Source of the DNA: a virus
Direction: 5' to 3' (one strand)
DNA: 35,672 bases
IMG/VR virus record: IMGVR_UViG_3300038701_000232
Span: 1 to 35,672 of that record
Positions 29,630-35,672 of the stretch are shown here, one piece after another; within the stretch, counting starts at the first letter, position 1, and the number at the start of each line of letters is the position of its first letter. The notes below the pieces were generated by a model. That model ran no database searches. It was not told the DNA's origin and worked only from the letters and a program-made list of their open reading frames with translations. The position numbers and the translations under genes are program-made.

Positions 29630-30079
29630 ATGTCAGAACAACAATCATTTGAGAAAAGGGTGATCGAACTTCAGTCAGAGCTGAAGGCACCAAAGAACCA
29701 GTACAATTCCTTTGGAAAGTACAAGTACAGAAACCAGGAAGACATCCTGGAAGCACTAAAGCCATTACTTAAAAAGTATGATTTAGGATTAACAATTACC
29801 GATGAGGTAAAAGAAGTAGGTGGTCTTGTCTTTATAGAAGCAAGAGCTATCTTACACGCAGAAGGAAACTCTGTAGAGGCTAAGGCTCAAGCAGGTATAG
29901 ACCCTAACAGAAAAGGTATGGATATTTCACAGACCTTTGGCTCTTCTTCTTCTTACGCTAGAAAGTACGCATTGAATGGTCTTCTACTTATAGACGATAC
30001 TAAAGACGCAGATAGTAAAGACAACTCAACAAATAATGCAGCTCCAAGAGCTGATAAATCAACAAGTAATCCATTTTAA
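29630..30079 (+). CDS. ERF-family single-strand annealing protein
   Basis: 149 residues. ERF signature: KAPKNQYNSFGKYKYRNQED, ILEALKPLLKKYDL, then QTFGSSSSYARKYALNGLLL followed by DDTKDAD. ERF proteins anneal complementary single strands in phage recombination, working with a 5'-3' exonuclease (candidate at 34587) and an SSB (candidate next door). The C-terminus is a polar linker ending NPF, possibly a partner-docking tail. Confidence 0.85.
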   Translation: MSEQQSFEKRVIELQSELKAPKNQYNSFGKYKYRNQEDILEALKPLLKKYDLGLTITDEVKEVGGLVFIEARAILHAEGNSVEAKAQAGIDPNRKGMDISQTFGSSSSYARKYALNGLLLIDDTKDADSKDNSTNNAAPRADKSTSNPF

Positions 30080-30090
30080 TTTTATATATT

Positions 30091-30378
30091 ATGAGCAATC
30101 AATCAGAAACAATTTATGCAGAAGGTCTTAGGTATTTCCCTCCTAGAGAAGGAGCACCAGACTTTGTCAAGGGAAGTGTTATCGTAAATCTAAAAGACTT
30201 CTTTGACTTTGTGTCATCACAAACAGAACACTACTCAGAGTACAAGGGAAACAAGCAGTTAAAGCTTAACTTCCTAAATGGTAAAAATGGTATGTACTTT
30301 ACTGTAGATACGTTTAAACCAACTGCAAAGAAAGAAGAGCCTGTAGTAGCACAATCTGCTTCAGACTTACCATTCTAA
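30091..30378 (+). CDS. Single-strand DNA-binding-like protein
   Basis: 95 residues. A compact beta-rich domain (SVIVNLKDFFDFVSSQTEHY, LKLNFLNGKNGMYFTVDTF) followed by a disordered linker and an acidic-aromatic tail, SASDLPF. That last tail is the partner-binding motif of bacterial SSB proteins. It lies between the ERF gene and a terminator, so function in recombination or replication is likely, though it is not a classical OB-fold SSB by eye. Confidence 0.65.
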   Translation: MSNQSETIYAEGLRYFPPREGAPDFVKGSVIVNLKDFFDFVSSQTEHYSEYKGNKQLKLNFLNGKNGMYFTVDTFKPTAKKEEPVVAQSASDLPF

Positions 30379-30392
30379 CCTTAAGGGAATCA

Positions 30393-30425
30393 AGGGAGAG
30401 GCACTAGCCTCTCCTTCCCTTTTTT
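30393..30425 (+). terminator. Terminator after ERF/SSB operon
   Basis: AGGGAGAGGC-ACTA-GCCTCTCCTT: ten pairs including one G-T, then CCC and a T-run. Genes downstream continue in the same direction, so it may be partial. Confidence 0.85.
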
Positions 30426-30442
30426 AAACCTAATTTTAATTA

Positions 30443-31294
30443 ATGACTATAGAAGAACAAAAGGCATCAGACGAAAGGGAAATTAAGATGATGCATATGG
30501 CTCAAATTGAAGAGAAACTCTTCATTGATCCAAACGAGGAAATAGAACATCCTCCTGTGTGTTTAAGTATAGGAGAGCATAAGATGGGAAATGATGTATA
30601 TCCAACGCCAATAGCTACTTATGGCAACATAGCGTTTATACAAGCCCCACCTAAGAGTACAAAGACGTTCTTTGTTAGTTTATTGTCAGCAGCTTATCTA
30701 GGAGGTAATTCTACTGGGTACACTAAAAGAATTAAAGGTCACAGAAATGACAAGTGTCTTATTCACTTTGACACAGAGCAAGGAAGGTTTCACGCACAGA
30801 GAGTGTTTAAGAGAGTTTTACGTATGACTGGTCTTACTAATGAGTGCTATCACACTTATGGGCTTAGAGGTCTTGATTACAATGAAAGATTAGACTTTAT
30901 AGAGTACTGCTTAGAGAGAAAAGGAATAGAGCCAGGTTTAGTTGTCATAGATGGTGTGGCAGATTTGCTTAGTGATGTAAATAACATTGATGAATCTAAT
31001 AAATTAATACAAAAGCTAATGGCTTGGAGTTCTAAATACAAATGTACTATTCTGACTGTGATACATTCTAATCACGGCACAGATAAAGCTACTGGTCATT
31101 TAGGTTCTGCCTTATACAAAAAGTGTGAGACAGCCATACAGCTTAAGCCAAACTTTGATGAAGGTTATATAGAGGTTATATGCAAGGAAAGCAGAAACTT
31201 TCCGTTTGAGACCTTCTCGTATAAAATTGATAATTATGGACTCCCAAGTGTCATAGACACTATGGAGCCATTTGATACTAAAAAATTTGAATAG
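30443..31294 (+). CDS. RecA-fold ATPase with atypical Walker A
   Basis: 283 residues, AAA_25/RepA-like. The P-loop position reads QAPPKSTKTFF (68-75): both glycines of GxxxxGK[ST] are replaced (Ala68, Thr73) while Lys74-Thr75 remain. Motifs further on are LIHFDTEQG, Walker B GLVVIDG (Asp170) and TVIHSNHGTDKATGHLGS. Related phage ATPases act as replicative helicases or helicase-loader-type motors. It leads the second recombination operon, after a terminator. Confidence 0.7.
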   Translation: MTIEEQKASDEREIKMMHMAQIEEKLFIDPNEEIEHPPVCLSIGEHKMGNDVYPTPIATYGNIAFIQAPPKSTKTFFVSLLSAAYLGGNSTGYTKRIKGHRNDKCLIHFDTEQGRFHAQRVFKRVLRMTGLTNECYHTYGLRGLDYNERLDFIEYCLERKGIEPGLVVIDGVADLLSDVNNIDESNKLIQKLMAWSSKYKCTILTVIHSNHGTDKATGHLGSALYKKCETAIQLKPNFDEGYIEVICKESRNFPFETFSYKIDNYGLPSVIDTMEPFDTKKFE

Positions 31295-31700
31295 ACTAAA
31301 GTTAGAATTTAATGTGAGGCCTATGGCTCACCAATCGGTAAGATTTACCAGGAGCGGAAGATCTTACAAACCTAAAAAGATTATGGACTATCAGAGCCAC
31401 ATAATAAAACTAGCAAAGCATCAGATTAAAGATGACTTTGAAGTTATACCTGCTGGTACAGAGATAGTAATAGAGCAACTAACTTATCAGTACGCATACC
31501 TAAAGAGTGAGCCTAAGAAAAACAGAAACAAAAAGATATATAAGGTTACTAAACCAGACTTGCAAGATAACTTAAACAAGGCATTCTTAGATGCCTTGGA
31601 GGGCGTAATATATGAGCAGGATCAAAACATAGTAGCGATAAACAAATTGGAAAAGTATTACGGAGATAAAGATTTAATAACTCTAATACTAAAGTATTGA
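31287..31700 (+). CDS. rusA: RusA-family Holliday junction resolvase
   Basis: About 137 residues. The start is probably TTG at 31287 (or 31272), overlapping the end of the ATPase gene; no ATG fits before the conserved NVRPMAHQSVRF. The RusA motif KPDLQDNLNKAFLDALEG and YEQDQNIVAI give the catalytic Asp residues. It cleaves branched DNA so that concatemers can be packaged. Basic segment KNRNKKIYK before the motif. Confidence 0.8.
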   Translation: MNRLKLEFNVRPMAHQSVRFTRSGRSYKPKKIMDYQSHIIKLAKHQIKDDFEVIPAGTEIVIEQLTYQYAYLKSEPKKNRNKKIYKVTKPDLQDNLNKAFLDALEGVIYEQDQNIVAINKLEKYYGDKDLITLILKY

Positions 31701-32257
31701 TACTAGAGAAGCTTGCAGAGAACCACACACTATGGTTAAAAATGGTTGTTAATATGGGATGTCAGAAGCACATAGCTGAAGACATCGTTCAGTCAATGTA
31801 CTTAAGAATTGATAGGCTTGTTAAAGACCAAAAGAAAATAATGTACAATGATGATGAGGTCAACAGATTCTTTATATATGTCACCTTAAAGAATATGTAT
31901 ATTGATTACTGCAAGGCTAAGAACAAGTATGAGTTTTATGAATACATTGAAACGGATGACGCCAAGGAAGGGGGACTTGATGAGTATGAGTTTGAGCAGC
32001 AAGAGGCGTTTCACAATCTTATAGACTCTATATCTGGAGAGATAATGAATTGGGAAAGATATGATATTATTCTGTCTAGTTTATACTTTAAAACAAATAT
32101 GTCTCTAAGAGATATAGCAAAAGGGTCTGGAATAAGTTTAACTAGCATATACAACTCTATAAAGAACTACAAGCATATTTTAAATATGAAGTTTATAGAG
32201 GACTATGAAGACTATAAAAACGGAGATTACAACTTAATTAAACCCAATAACAAATGA
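31697..32257 (+). CDS. Sigma-70-like factor (ECF-size)
   Basis: 186 residues, TTG start in a TTGA overlap. Region-2-like helices near 23-45 (CQKHIAEDIVQSMYLRIDRL) and FFIYVTLKNMYIDYCKAK resemble sigma region 2.1-2.4. Region 4 HTH near 134-161 (MSLRDIAKGSGISLTSIYNS) would contact a -35-type element. The linker is acidic. Size and layout match small ECF-like sigma proteins of Bacteroidetes phages. It is a candidate reader of the five AAAACAA / GTTATCATA motifs in front of the late operons; that link is inference. Confidence 0.6.
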   Translation: MILEKLAENHTLWLKMVVNMGCQKHIAEDIVQSMYLRIDRLVKDQKKIMYNDDEVNRFFIYVTLKNMYIDYCKAKNKYEFYEYIETDDAKEGGLDEYEFEQQEAFHNLIDSISGEIMNWERYDIILSSLYFKTNMSLRDIAKGSGISLTSIYNSIKNYKHILNMKFIEDYEDYKNGDYNLIKPNNK

Positions 32258-32688
32258 AAGAAGAATCCTACTACGAATCCCTTGACAAGAGAACCAAGGA
32301 ATACAAAGATTGGTTAAAGTCTAAGCAAGAGGCTGAGGTCGACAAGTCTGAAGGGCTTGGAGATACTATTGAAAAGATCACAACTGCAACTGGCATAAAG
32401 GACATAGTTAAGTTTATTGCTGGAGAAGACTGCGGATGTGATGAGAGAAAAGAAAAACTAAATAAGGTGTTTAGATATAAAAAGGTAGAGTGCTTAACTG
32501 AAGAAGAGTATGACTACCTTGTGAAGCAAATGTCTAGGCAAACAAATGTTGTTAGTCAGACAGTACAGCTAAAGATGCTTAAAATATACAATAGGGTGTT
32601 TAATGAGAGAAAGCAGCTAACTTCTTGTGGCTCTTGTTTTAGGTTTACCTACAATCAACTTAAACAACTTATTGATGAGTATAACTAA
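32254..32688 (+). CDS. Conserved Bacteroidetes phage protein with CGC motif
   Basis: 144 residues. LGDTIEKITTATGIKDIVKF then AGEDCGCDERKEKLNKVF is a recurrent signature in these phages. Further cysteines at CGSC near the C-terminus suggest a zinc site. Biological role unknown to me. ATGA-coupled to the sigma-like gene, so it may act with it. Confidence 0.6.
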   Translation: MKEESYYESLDKRTKEYKDWLKSKQEAEVDKSEGLGDTIEKITTATGIKDIVKFIAGEDCGCDERKEKLNKVFRYKKVECLTEEEYDYLVKQMSRQTNVVSQTVQLKMLKIYNRVFNERKQLTSCGSCFRFTYNQLKQLIDEYN

Positions 32689-33079
32689 AGACTGGAAAGA
32701 AGCAGATTTATTTGATTGGTTAAAGGGTAATGTTTACCCAGACCTAGTAAAGAGCAGGAACCAGATGTCTAGGTGGGATTGTTACTCACCTTCAAAAGGC
32801 CATAGAATAGAGCTCAAGTGTAGAAAAAAGCACTACGATACCTTGCTTCTGGAGAAGAAAAAGTTTGATGCTATGCTGGACGAATGCTCTAAACATTTTG
32901 ACGTTCCTACATATATTAACTCAACTCCTAATGGAGTTTGGAAATTTAATCTTATATTTATAAGAAAAACTTGGGAGGTTAATTATAAGAACCCAGCAAC
33001 AACACAATTTTCTAATACAAACAAAGTAGCTAAAGAGGTTACATATTTAAACATTAACGAAGGGATAAGACTATTATGA
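32675..33079 (+). CDS. PD-(D/E)XK nuclease-like protein
   Basis: 134 residues from ATG 32675. The longer in-frame start at 32627 lies inside the preceding gene and is rejected. The core WDCYSP...GHRIELKCR supplies Asp35, Glu46 and Lys48 as in PD-(D/E)XK folds. Then the helix YDTLLLEKKKFDAMLDE and strand KFNLIFI follow. A small restriction-like or Holliday-junction nuclease is likely. It overlaps the next gene by ATGA. Confidence 0.55.
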   Translation: MSITKDWKEADLFDWLKGNVYPDLVKSRNQMSRWDCYSPSKGHRIELKCRKKHYDTLLLEKKKFDAMLDECSKHFDVPTYINSTPNGVWKFNLIFIRKTWEVNYKNPATTQFSNTNKVAKEVTYLNINEGIRLL

Positions 33080-33426
33080 GTGAAATGCAATTAAATTATT
33101 TAAAGTCTGTGTTGATTAGTCAGTTGCTATTGGAGGCCAATGAGGGCCTCCGATTGACTAAGCAGTATAAGCAGAATATAAAACAGCAAGTTAACAAGCT
33201 AAATCAGATGCTGGAGGAGGTTGTCAGAGAAGAGTTTAATACAATTTATGATACTGATCCAGAGATGGTGACTAACATCTTAAATAAGATAGAAGAACTT
33301 GTAGACAAGATTAAAGGCTCATCCATAGATGAGCTTGTAATGATTAACGCTGTAGTAGACAAATACCAAGAGAACAAAGATTGGTTTACAGAACACGCAT
33401 CAGCAGAATTTTTAAAAATAGATTAG
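33076..33426 (+). CDS. Hypothetical helical protein
   Basis: 116 residues, mostly charged helix (LRLTKQYKQNIKQQVNKLNQ, EEVVREEFN, NILNKIEELVDKIKG). Likely coiled-coil, with no enzymatic motif. Last gene of the ATPase-RusA-sigma operon, ending before a host-type promoter. Confidence 0.55.
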   Translation: MSEMQLNYLKSVLISQLLLEANEGLRLTKQYKQNIKQQVNKLNQMLEEVVREEFNTIYDTDPEMVTNILNKIEELVDKIKGSSIDELVMINAVVDKYQENKDWFTEHASAEFLKID

Positions 33427-33445
33427 TAAGTTATTAAAAATTTAT

Positions 33446-33453
33446 TATATTTG
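33446..33453 (+). promoter_or_regulatory. Host-type promoter element
   Basis: TATATTTG (TAnnTTTG) with AAACTAAAACAAAGAACAA leader before the ATG at 33475. The -33 position is weak (TTAG). Confidence 0.6.
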
Positions 33454-33474
33454 ATAAACTAAAACAAAGAACAA

Positions 33475-33669
33475 ATGAAAACACTAATAGGAATTTTTTT
33501 AATATTAAAAGCAATTAGCAACGTAATAAAAATTTTTGATTCAAAAAAATGCAAATTAGAGCCAGATTTTTTATCTGTTTTAATTGTGGAGTTAGCTTTA
33601 TTTTTATTGCATTTATGGTTTGGAATATGGTTATTGACGGACGTGTATATGTTTAGGCACGAATTATAA
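33475..33669 (+). CDS. Small membrane protein
   Basis: 64 residues. N-terminal hydrophobic helix (LIGIFLILKAISNVI), a short charged segment with one Cys, and a second helix (LSVLIVELALFLLHLWFGIW). Possible inner-membrane accessory or exclusion protein. It is directly behind a host-type promoter and precedes a broken ORF. Confidence 0.55.
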   Translation: MKTLIGIFLILKAISNVIKIFDSKKCKLEPDFLSVLIVELALFLLHLWFGIWLLTDVYMFRHEL

Positions 33670-33839
33670 ATACTTTTAATAAAAGATTAAGGTTAGGATG
33701 GTCTGTCGAGAAAATAATAGAAACACCTATTTTAGACCCAAGAGAAAGAATGTTAGGTAAAAAACTTAGTGCTAAAACTAAAGCTAAAATAGCAGAAAAA
33801 TTAAAAGGAAATAATAACCGAGTAAAAAATATGATATGA
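33627..33839 (+). pseudogene. Broken NUMOD-like DNA-binding ORF with in-frame TAG
   Basis: From ATG 33627 the frame reads MVIDGRVYV, then TAG at 33654, then ARIINTFNKRLRLGWSVEKI and, later, LGKKLSAKTKAKIAEKLKGN. The first resembles the RIxxGWSxEKA motif and the second the NUMOD3 motif of homing-type endonucleases. The frame ends in ATGA coupling with the next gene, so it was or is part of the operon. Reading around the TAG would give a 70-residue protein. TAG is a normal stop elsewhere in this genome, so this is more likely a nonsense-mutated remnant than recoding. An internal ATG at 33750 leaves only 29 residues. Confidence 0.4.
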
Positions 33840-34108
33840 GAGGCAGTAAAATTTATTATGAATCAAGTAAAGACTATGATGTTATAGACATAGCAACACA
33901 CTTTAATTTAAACTTTTTTAGATTTAACGTTTTTAAATACATAGTTAGAGCTGGCAAGAAAGATGATGAACTACAAGACCTTTTAAAAGCTAAGGATTAC
34001 ATAGAAAGAGAGATAGCTTATGTAAGAGAGCTTAGGAATCAAGAAACTAATGACTTCAAGGAAGGACACATTAGTCCTTACAACTATAATTACAAGGAGA
34101 GGCCATAG
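33836..34108 (+). CDS. DUF3310 family protein
   Basis: 90 residues. Signature: KDYDVIDIATHFNLNFFRFN then VFKYIVRAGKKDDELQDLLK and AKDYIEREIAY. DUF3310 is found in many phages, often fused or next to nucleotide kinases, and its role is unknown. Its start overlaps the upstream frame by ATGA, and a terminator covers its 3' end. Confidence 0.75.
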   Translation: MRGSKIYYESSKDYDVIDIATHFNLNFFRFNVFKYIVRAGKKDDELQDLLKAKDYIEREIAYVRELRNQETNDFKEGHISPYNYNYKERP

Positions 34109-34122
34109 CCTCTCTTTTTTTT
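34097..34122 (+). terminator. Terminator overlapping the DUF3310 3' end
   Basis: GAGAGGC-CATA-GCCTCTC stem followed by T8. Part of the stem codes for the last residues of the DUF3310 protein. Confidence 0.85.
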
Positions 34123-34130
34123 ATTTACAT

Positions 34131-34161
34131 TTTGTTTATTAACAATTAATCATTATATTTG
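34131..34161 (+). promoter_or_regulatory. Near-perfect Bacteroidetes promoter
   Basis: TTTG (34131-34134), 19 bases, TATATTTG (34154-34161). Best match to the TTTG-N19-TAnnTTTG consensus in the window. It drives the exonuclease/lysozyme operon and, through the circle, the early genes at the left end. Confidence 0.85.
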
Positions 34162-34190
34162 TTTATTATTAATCCATAAAACAAAAACAA

Positions 34191-34391
34191 ATGGGAAATT
34201 TATTTAATGAAATGGACAAACAAGTAGATGATATTATGTCCTTAAGTATTAGGCAATCATCACTTGAAACGACAATCAAGGAGCTAGAAACTATAGCTTA
34301 CCACTTGAGAGACACAGAGCAGATCCTTATGGCTAACTGGATGGACAGATGTATTAAAGACCTAAAGAAAGAAAGCAATGATGGAGTTTGA
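34191..34391 (+). CDS. Small helical protein
   Basis: 66 residues, charged helices (NEMDKQVDDIMSLSIRQ, TTIKELETIAYHLRDTEQ). First gene of the operon behind the strong host-type promoter. It overlaps the next gene by 14 bases. No family recognised. Confidence 0.6.
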   Translation: MGNLFNEMDKQVDDIMSLSIRQSSLETTIKELETIAYHLRDTEQILMANWMDRCIKDLKKESNDGV

Positions 34392-34590
34392 TATTACTTG
34401 GGAAGGTATTGTCTTTACTATAGTTGGACAATACGAAGAAGGAGAGCCAGCAACATACGACTATCCTGGTTCTAGTGAGGTATTTGATATATACTCTATA
34501 CACATAGGAGATGCTTGTGTAGATTTTATGTTAAACCAAAAAACAATAGACACATTAGTTAACGAAATTATAGAAACATATTACAGATGA
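34378..34590 (+). CDS. Small acidic protein
   Basis: 70 residues, compact beta-rich (FDITWEGIVFTIVGQYEEGE, then PGSSEVFDIYSIHIGDACV) followed by a C-terminal helix (TIDTLVNEIIETYY). No family recognised. ATGA overlap with the exonuclease gene suggests a partner or regulator of it. Confidence 0.6.
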   Translation: MMEFDITWEGIVFTIVGQYEEGEPATYDYPGSSEVFDIYSIHIGDACVDFMLNQKTIDTLVNEIIETYYR

Positions 34591-35378
34591 TAAAGTTATT
34601 AAACGGAGAGCTTTACGAAGATGAAGCTCTAATTAAAAAAATGTACGATGATAGTTTTTACTATGGTCACTTAGGTAAGTATGCGTTAAGCTCATCAGCC
34701 TTAAAGGACTTACTAAAGAGTCCCAAGATGTATCAGAAGTCTTTACATACATCAAAGAAAAGCCAGGCTTTAAGAGATGGCTCTTTAATCCACTTACATA
34801 TGTTAGAGAAGGACAAGTTAAATGACCTTACTATTGTAGACGGCAGTAAGGCTACTAAGGCATTTAAGGAAGCTGTGTCAGAAAGAGGTGAGCATATGGT
34901 ATATACTAAATCAGAAGTAGACAATGCTTACTGGATAGCCAAAGCTGCCCTTGAGTGTAATGATGTATATAACTTGCTGGATGGATGTGAGTTTGAGAAG
35001 CCAGGAGCTAAGATGATTTCTGACTTGCCCTTTAGGGCAAAGGCAGATGCTATAAAGGGCAAAACAATTATAGACCTTAAGACAACTTCTGCTCAAGGAG
35101 GTTCTGGAGATGCAGTAGGAAAGTTTCATTGGACTGCTAAGAACTTTAGTTATGATTTGCAAGCTGCGTTATATATGCATATATTTAATGCAGATAAGTT
35201 TATATTTCTAGTAGTAGACAAGGATTCTAGAGACATAGGAATCTTTGAGTGCAGCGAAGGATTTATAGAGAATGGCAAACAAAAGGTTAGAGATGCTATA
35301 GACAACTATAAACACTTCTTTGTAGACACAGACCCACTAGAAAGTGTAAGGAACCACGTTACATACGGAGAGCTATGA
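34587..35378 (+). CDS. PD-(D/E)XK exonuclease (RecE/Cas4-like)
   Basis: 263 residues. An N-terminal SSSALKDLLKSPKMY with LRDGSLIHLHMLE, then the nuclease core: FRAKADAIKGKTIIDLKTT (Asp154, Asp163, Lys165) and SYDLQAALYMH (Gln191/Tyr195), the pattern of phage 5'-3' exonucleases in the RecE/lambda-exo-like PD-(D/E)XK group. It would generate the single strands annealed by the ERF protein. It overlaps the lysozyme start by ATGA. Confidence 0.75.
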   Translation: MIKLLNGELYEDEALIKKMYDDSFYYGHLGKYALSSSALKDLLKSPKMYQKSLHTSKKSQALRDGSLIHLHMLEKDKLNDLTIVDGSKATKAFKEAVSERGEHMVYTKSEVDNAYWIAKAALECNDVYNLLDGCEFEKPGAKMISDLPFRAKADAIKGKTIIDLKTTSAQGGSGDAVGKFHWTAKNFSYDLQAALYMHIFNADKFIFLVVDKDSRDIGIFECSEGFIENGKQKVRDAIDNYKHFFVDTDPLESVRNHVTYGEL

Positions 35379-35672
35379 AAACAATAATAGTATTGCTAAG
35401 TGGATTGACATCTATTATGTCAATCCTAAAGCAAGTAGAAACCAATGGAGATGTAAATGCTATAGGAGATAATGGAAGGTCATATGGCATCCTACAGATA
35501 CAGAGAAGCGTTCTAAGCGATGTTAATAGGGTTTATGGCACAAATTACAAGCACAAGGATATGTTTGACGAGGAGGCTTCTGAGGAGGTATTTATGTTAT
35601 ATATGTGCTTAGGCAAGGAAAAGTTTCTCAAGAAACATTGCAGGTTCCCCACAGAAGAGGAACTGGTCAGAA
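35375..35672 (+). CDS. Lysozyme-like transglycosylase, N-terminal part
   Basis: Start ATG 35375, continues at base 129 after the terminal repeat for a total of 131 residues. Catalytic-type Glu22 (LKQVETNGD), then GDNGRSYGILQIQ (31-43), the conserved G..GSxGxxQI segment of SLT/goose-type lysozymes, and MWNGG (100-104). It probably cleaves glycan strands at entry or exit, as the second muralytic enzyme beside the M15 peptidase. There is almost no extension before the catalytic helix and no clear signal peptide. Located in the exonuclease operon, far from the holins. Confidence 0.75.
   Translation, partial: MKTIIVLLSGLTSIMSILKQVETNGDVNAIGDNGRSYGILQIQRSVLSDVNRVYGTNYKHKDMFDEEASEEVFMLYMCLGKEKFLKKHCRFPTEEELVR
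35547..35672. repeat. Terminal direct repeat, right copy
   Basis: Identical to 3-128. See the left copy. Confidence 0.9.

Overview
The window looks like the complete or near-complete genome of a small tailed phage (siphovirus type, about 35.5 kb) of a Bacteroidetes host, most likely Flavobacteria. Evidence seen in the sequence: low GC; several host-type promoters of the TTTG / TAnnTTTG form; and a full set of packaging, head, tail, lysis and recombination genes with no integrase or obvious lysogeny module. The first ~126 bases recur exactly at the end of the window. One gene, a lysozyme-like protein, runs off the right end and continues at the left end, so the map is best read as a circle of about 35,544 bp.

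Layout. 2-1623: end of the lysozyme, small early genes, a DnaA-domain-IV-like protein and the terminase small subunit. 1657-3983: terminase large subunit flanked by two HNH endonuclease genes; its reading frame is broken exactly in the Walker A motif. 3986-6033: an array of 16-bp repeats, then an AT-rich accessory island with its own host-type promoter, a GP88-like gene, several tiny genes and a strong terminator. 6322-6771: the only convincing minus-strand gene, a GIY-YIG endonuclease. 7189-15856: tail module (a tail assembly chaperone pair with a -1 frameshift, tail completion proteins, a 1388-residue tail-tip protein and the tape measure). 15891-21923: protease, scaffold, capsid, tail-tube candidate, portal and connector. 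22008-23466: fibre-like genes. 23470-25326: lysis cassette (holin candidates, M15 peptidase, a homing HNH gene, unimolecular spanin). 25555-29576: accessory genes with two odd tRNA-Leu genes and an HTH gene. 29630-35378: recombination/replication operons (ERF annealing protein, SSB-like protein, RecA-fold ATPase, RusA resolvase, sigma-like factor, nucleases, DUF3310, PD-(D/E)XK exonuclease).

The most interesting reading is a possible two-tier transcription programme. Early and accessory operons carry the host TAnnTTTG promoter. The packaging, tail, protease, scaffold/capsid and portal operons instead share a different two-part motif (AAAACAA, about 15 bases, GTTATCATA) at five places, three of them abutting the start codon. 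The phage also encodes a small sigma-70-like protein (31697-32257) that is a natural candidate to read this motif. Other notable signals are a candidate 7-nt translational hop or damaging insertion in terL, a 9-T slippery run joining two overlapping tail-chaperone frames, an HNH gene inserted between the M15 and spanin genes with a 14-bp duplication, and a tRNA-Leu gene with oversized loops. Functions were assigned by motif recognition alone; no searches were run.
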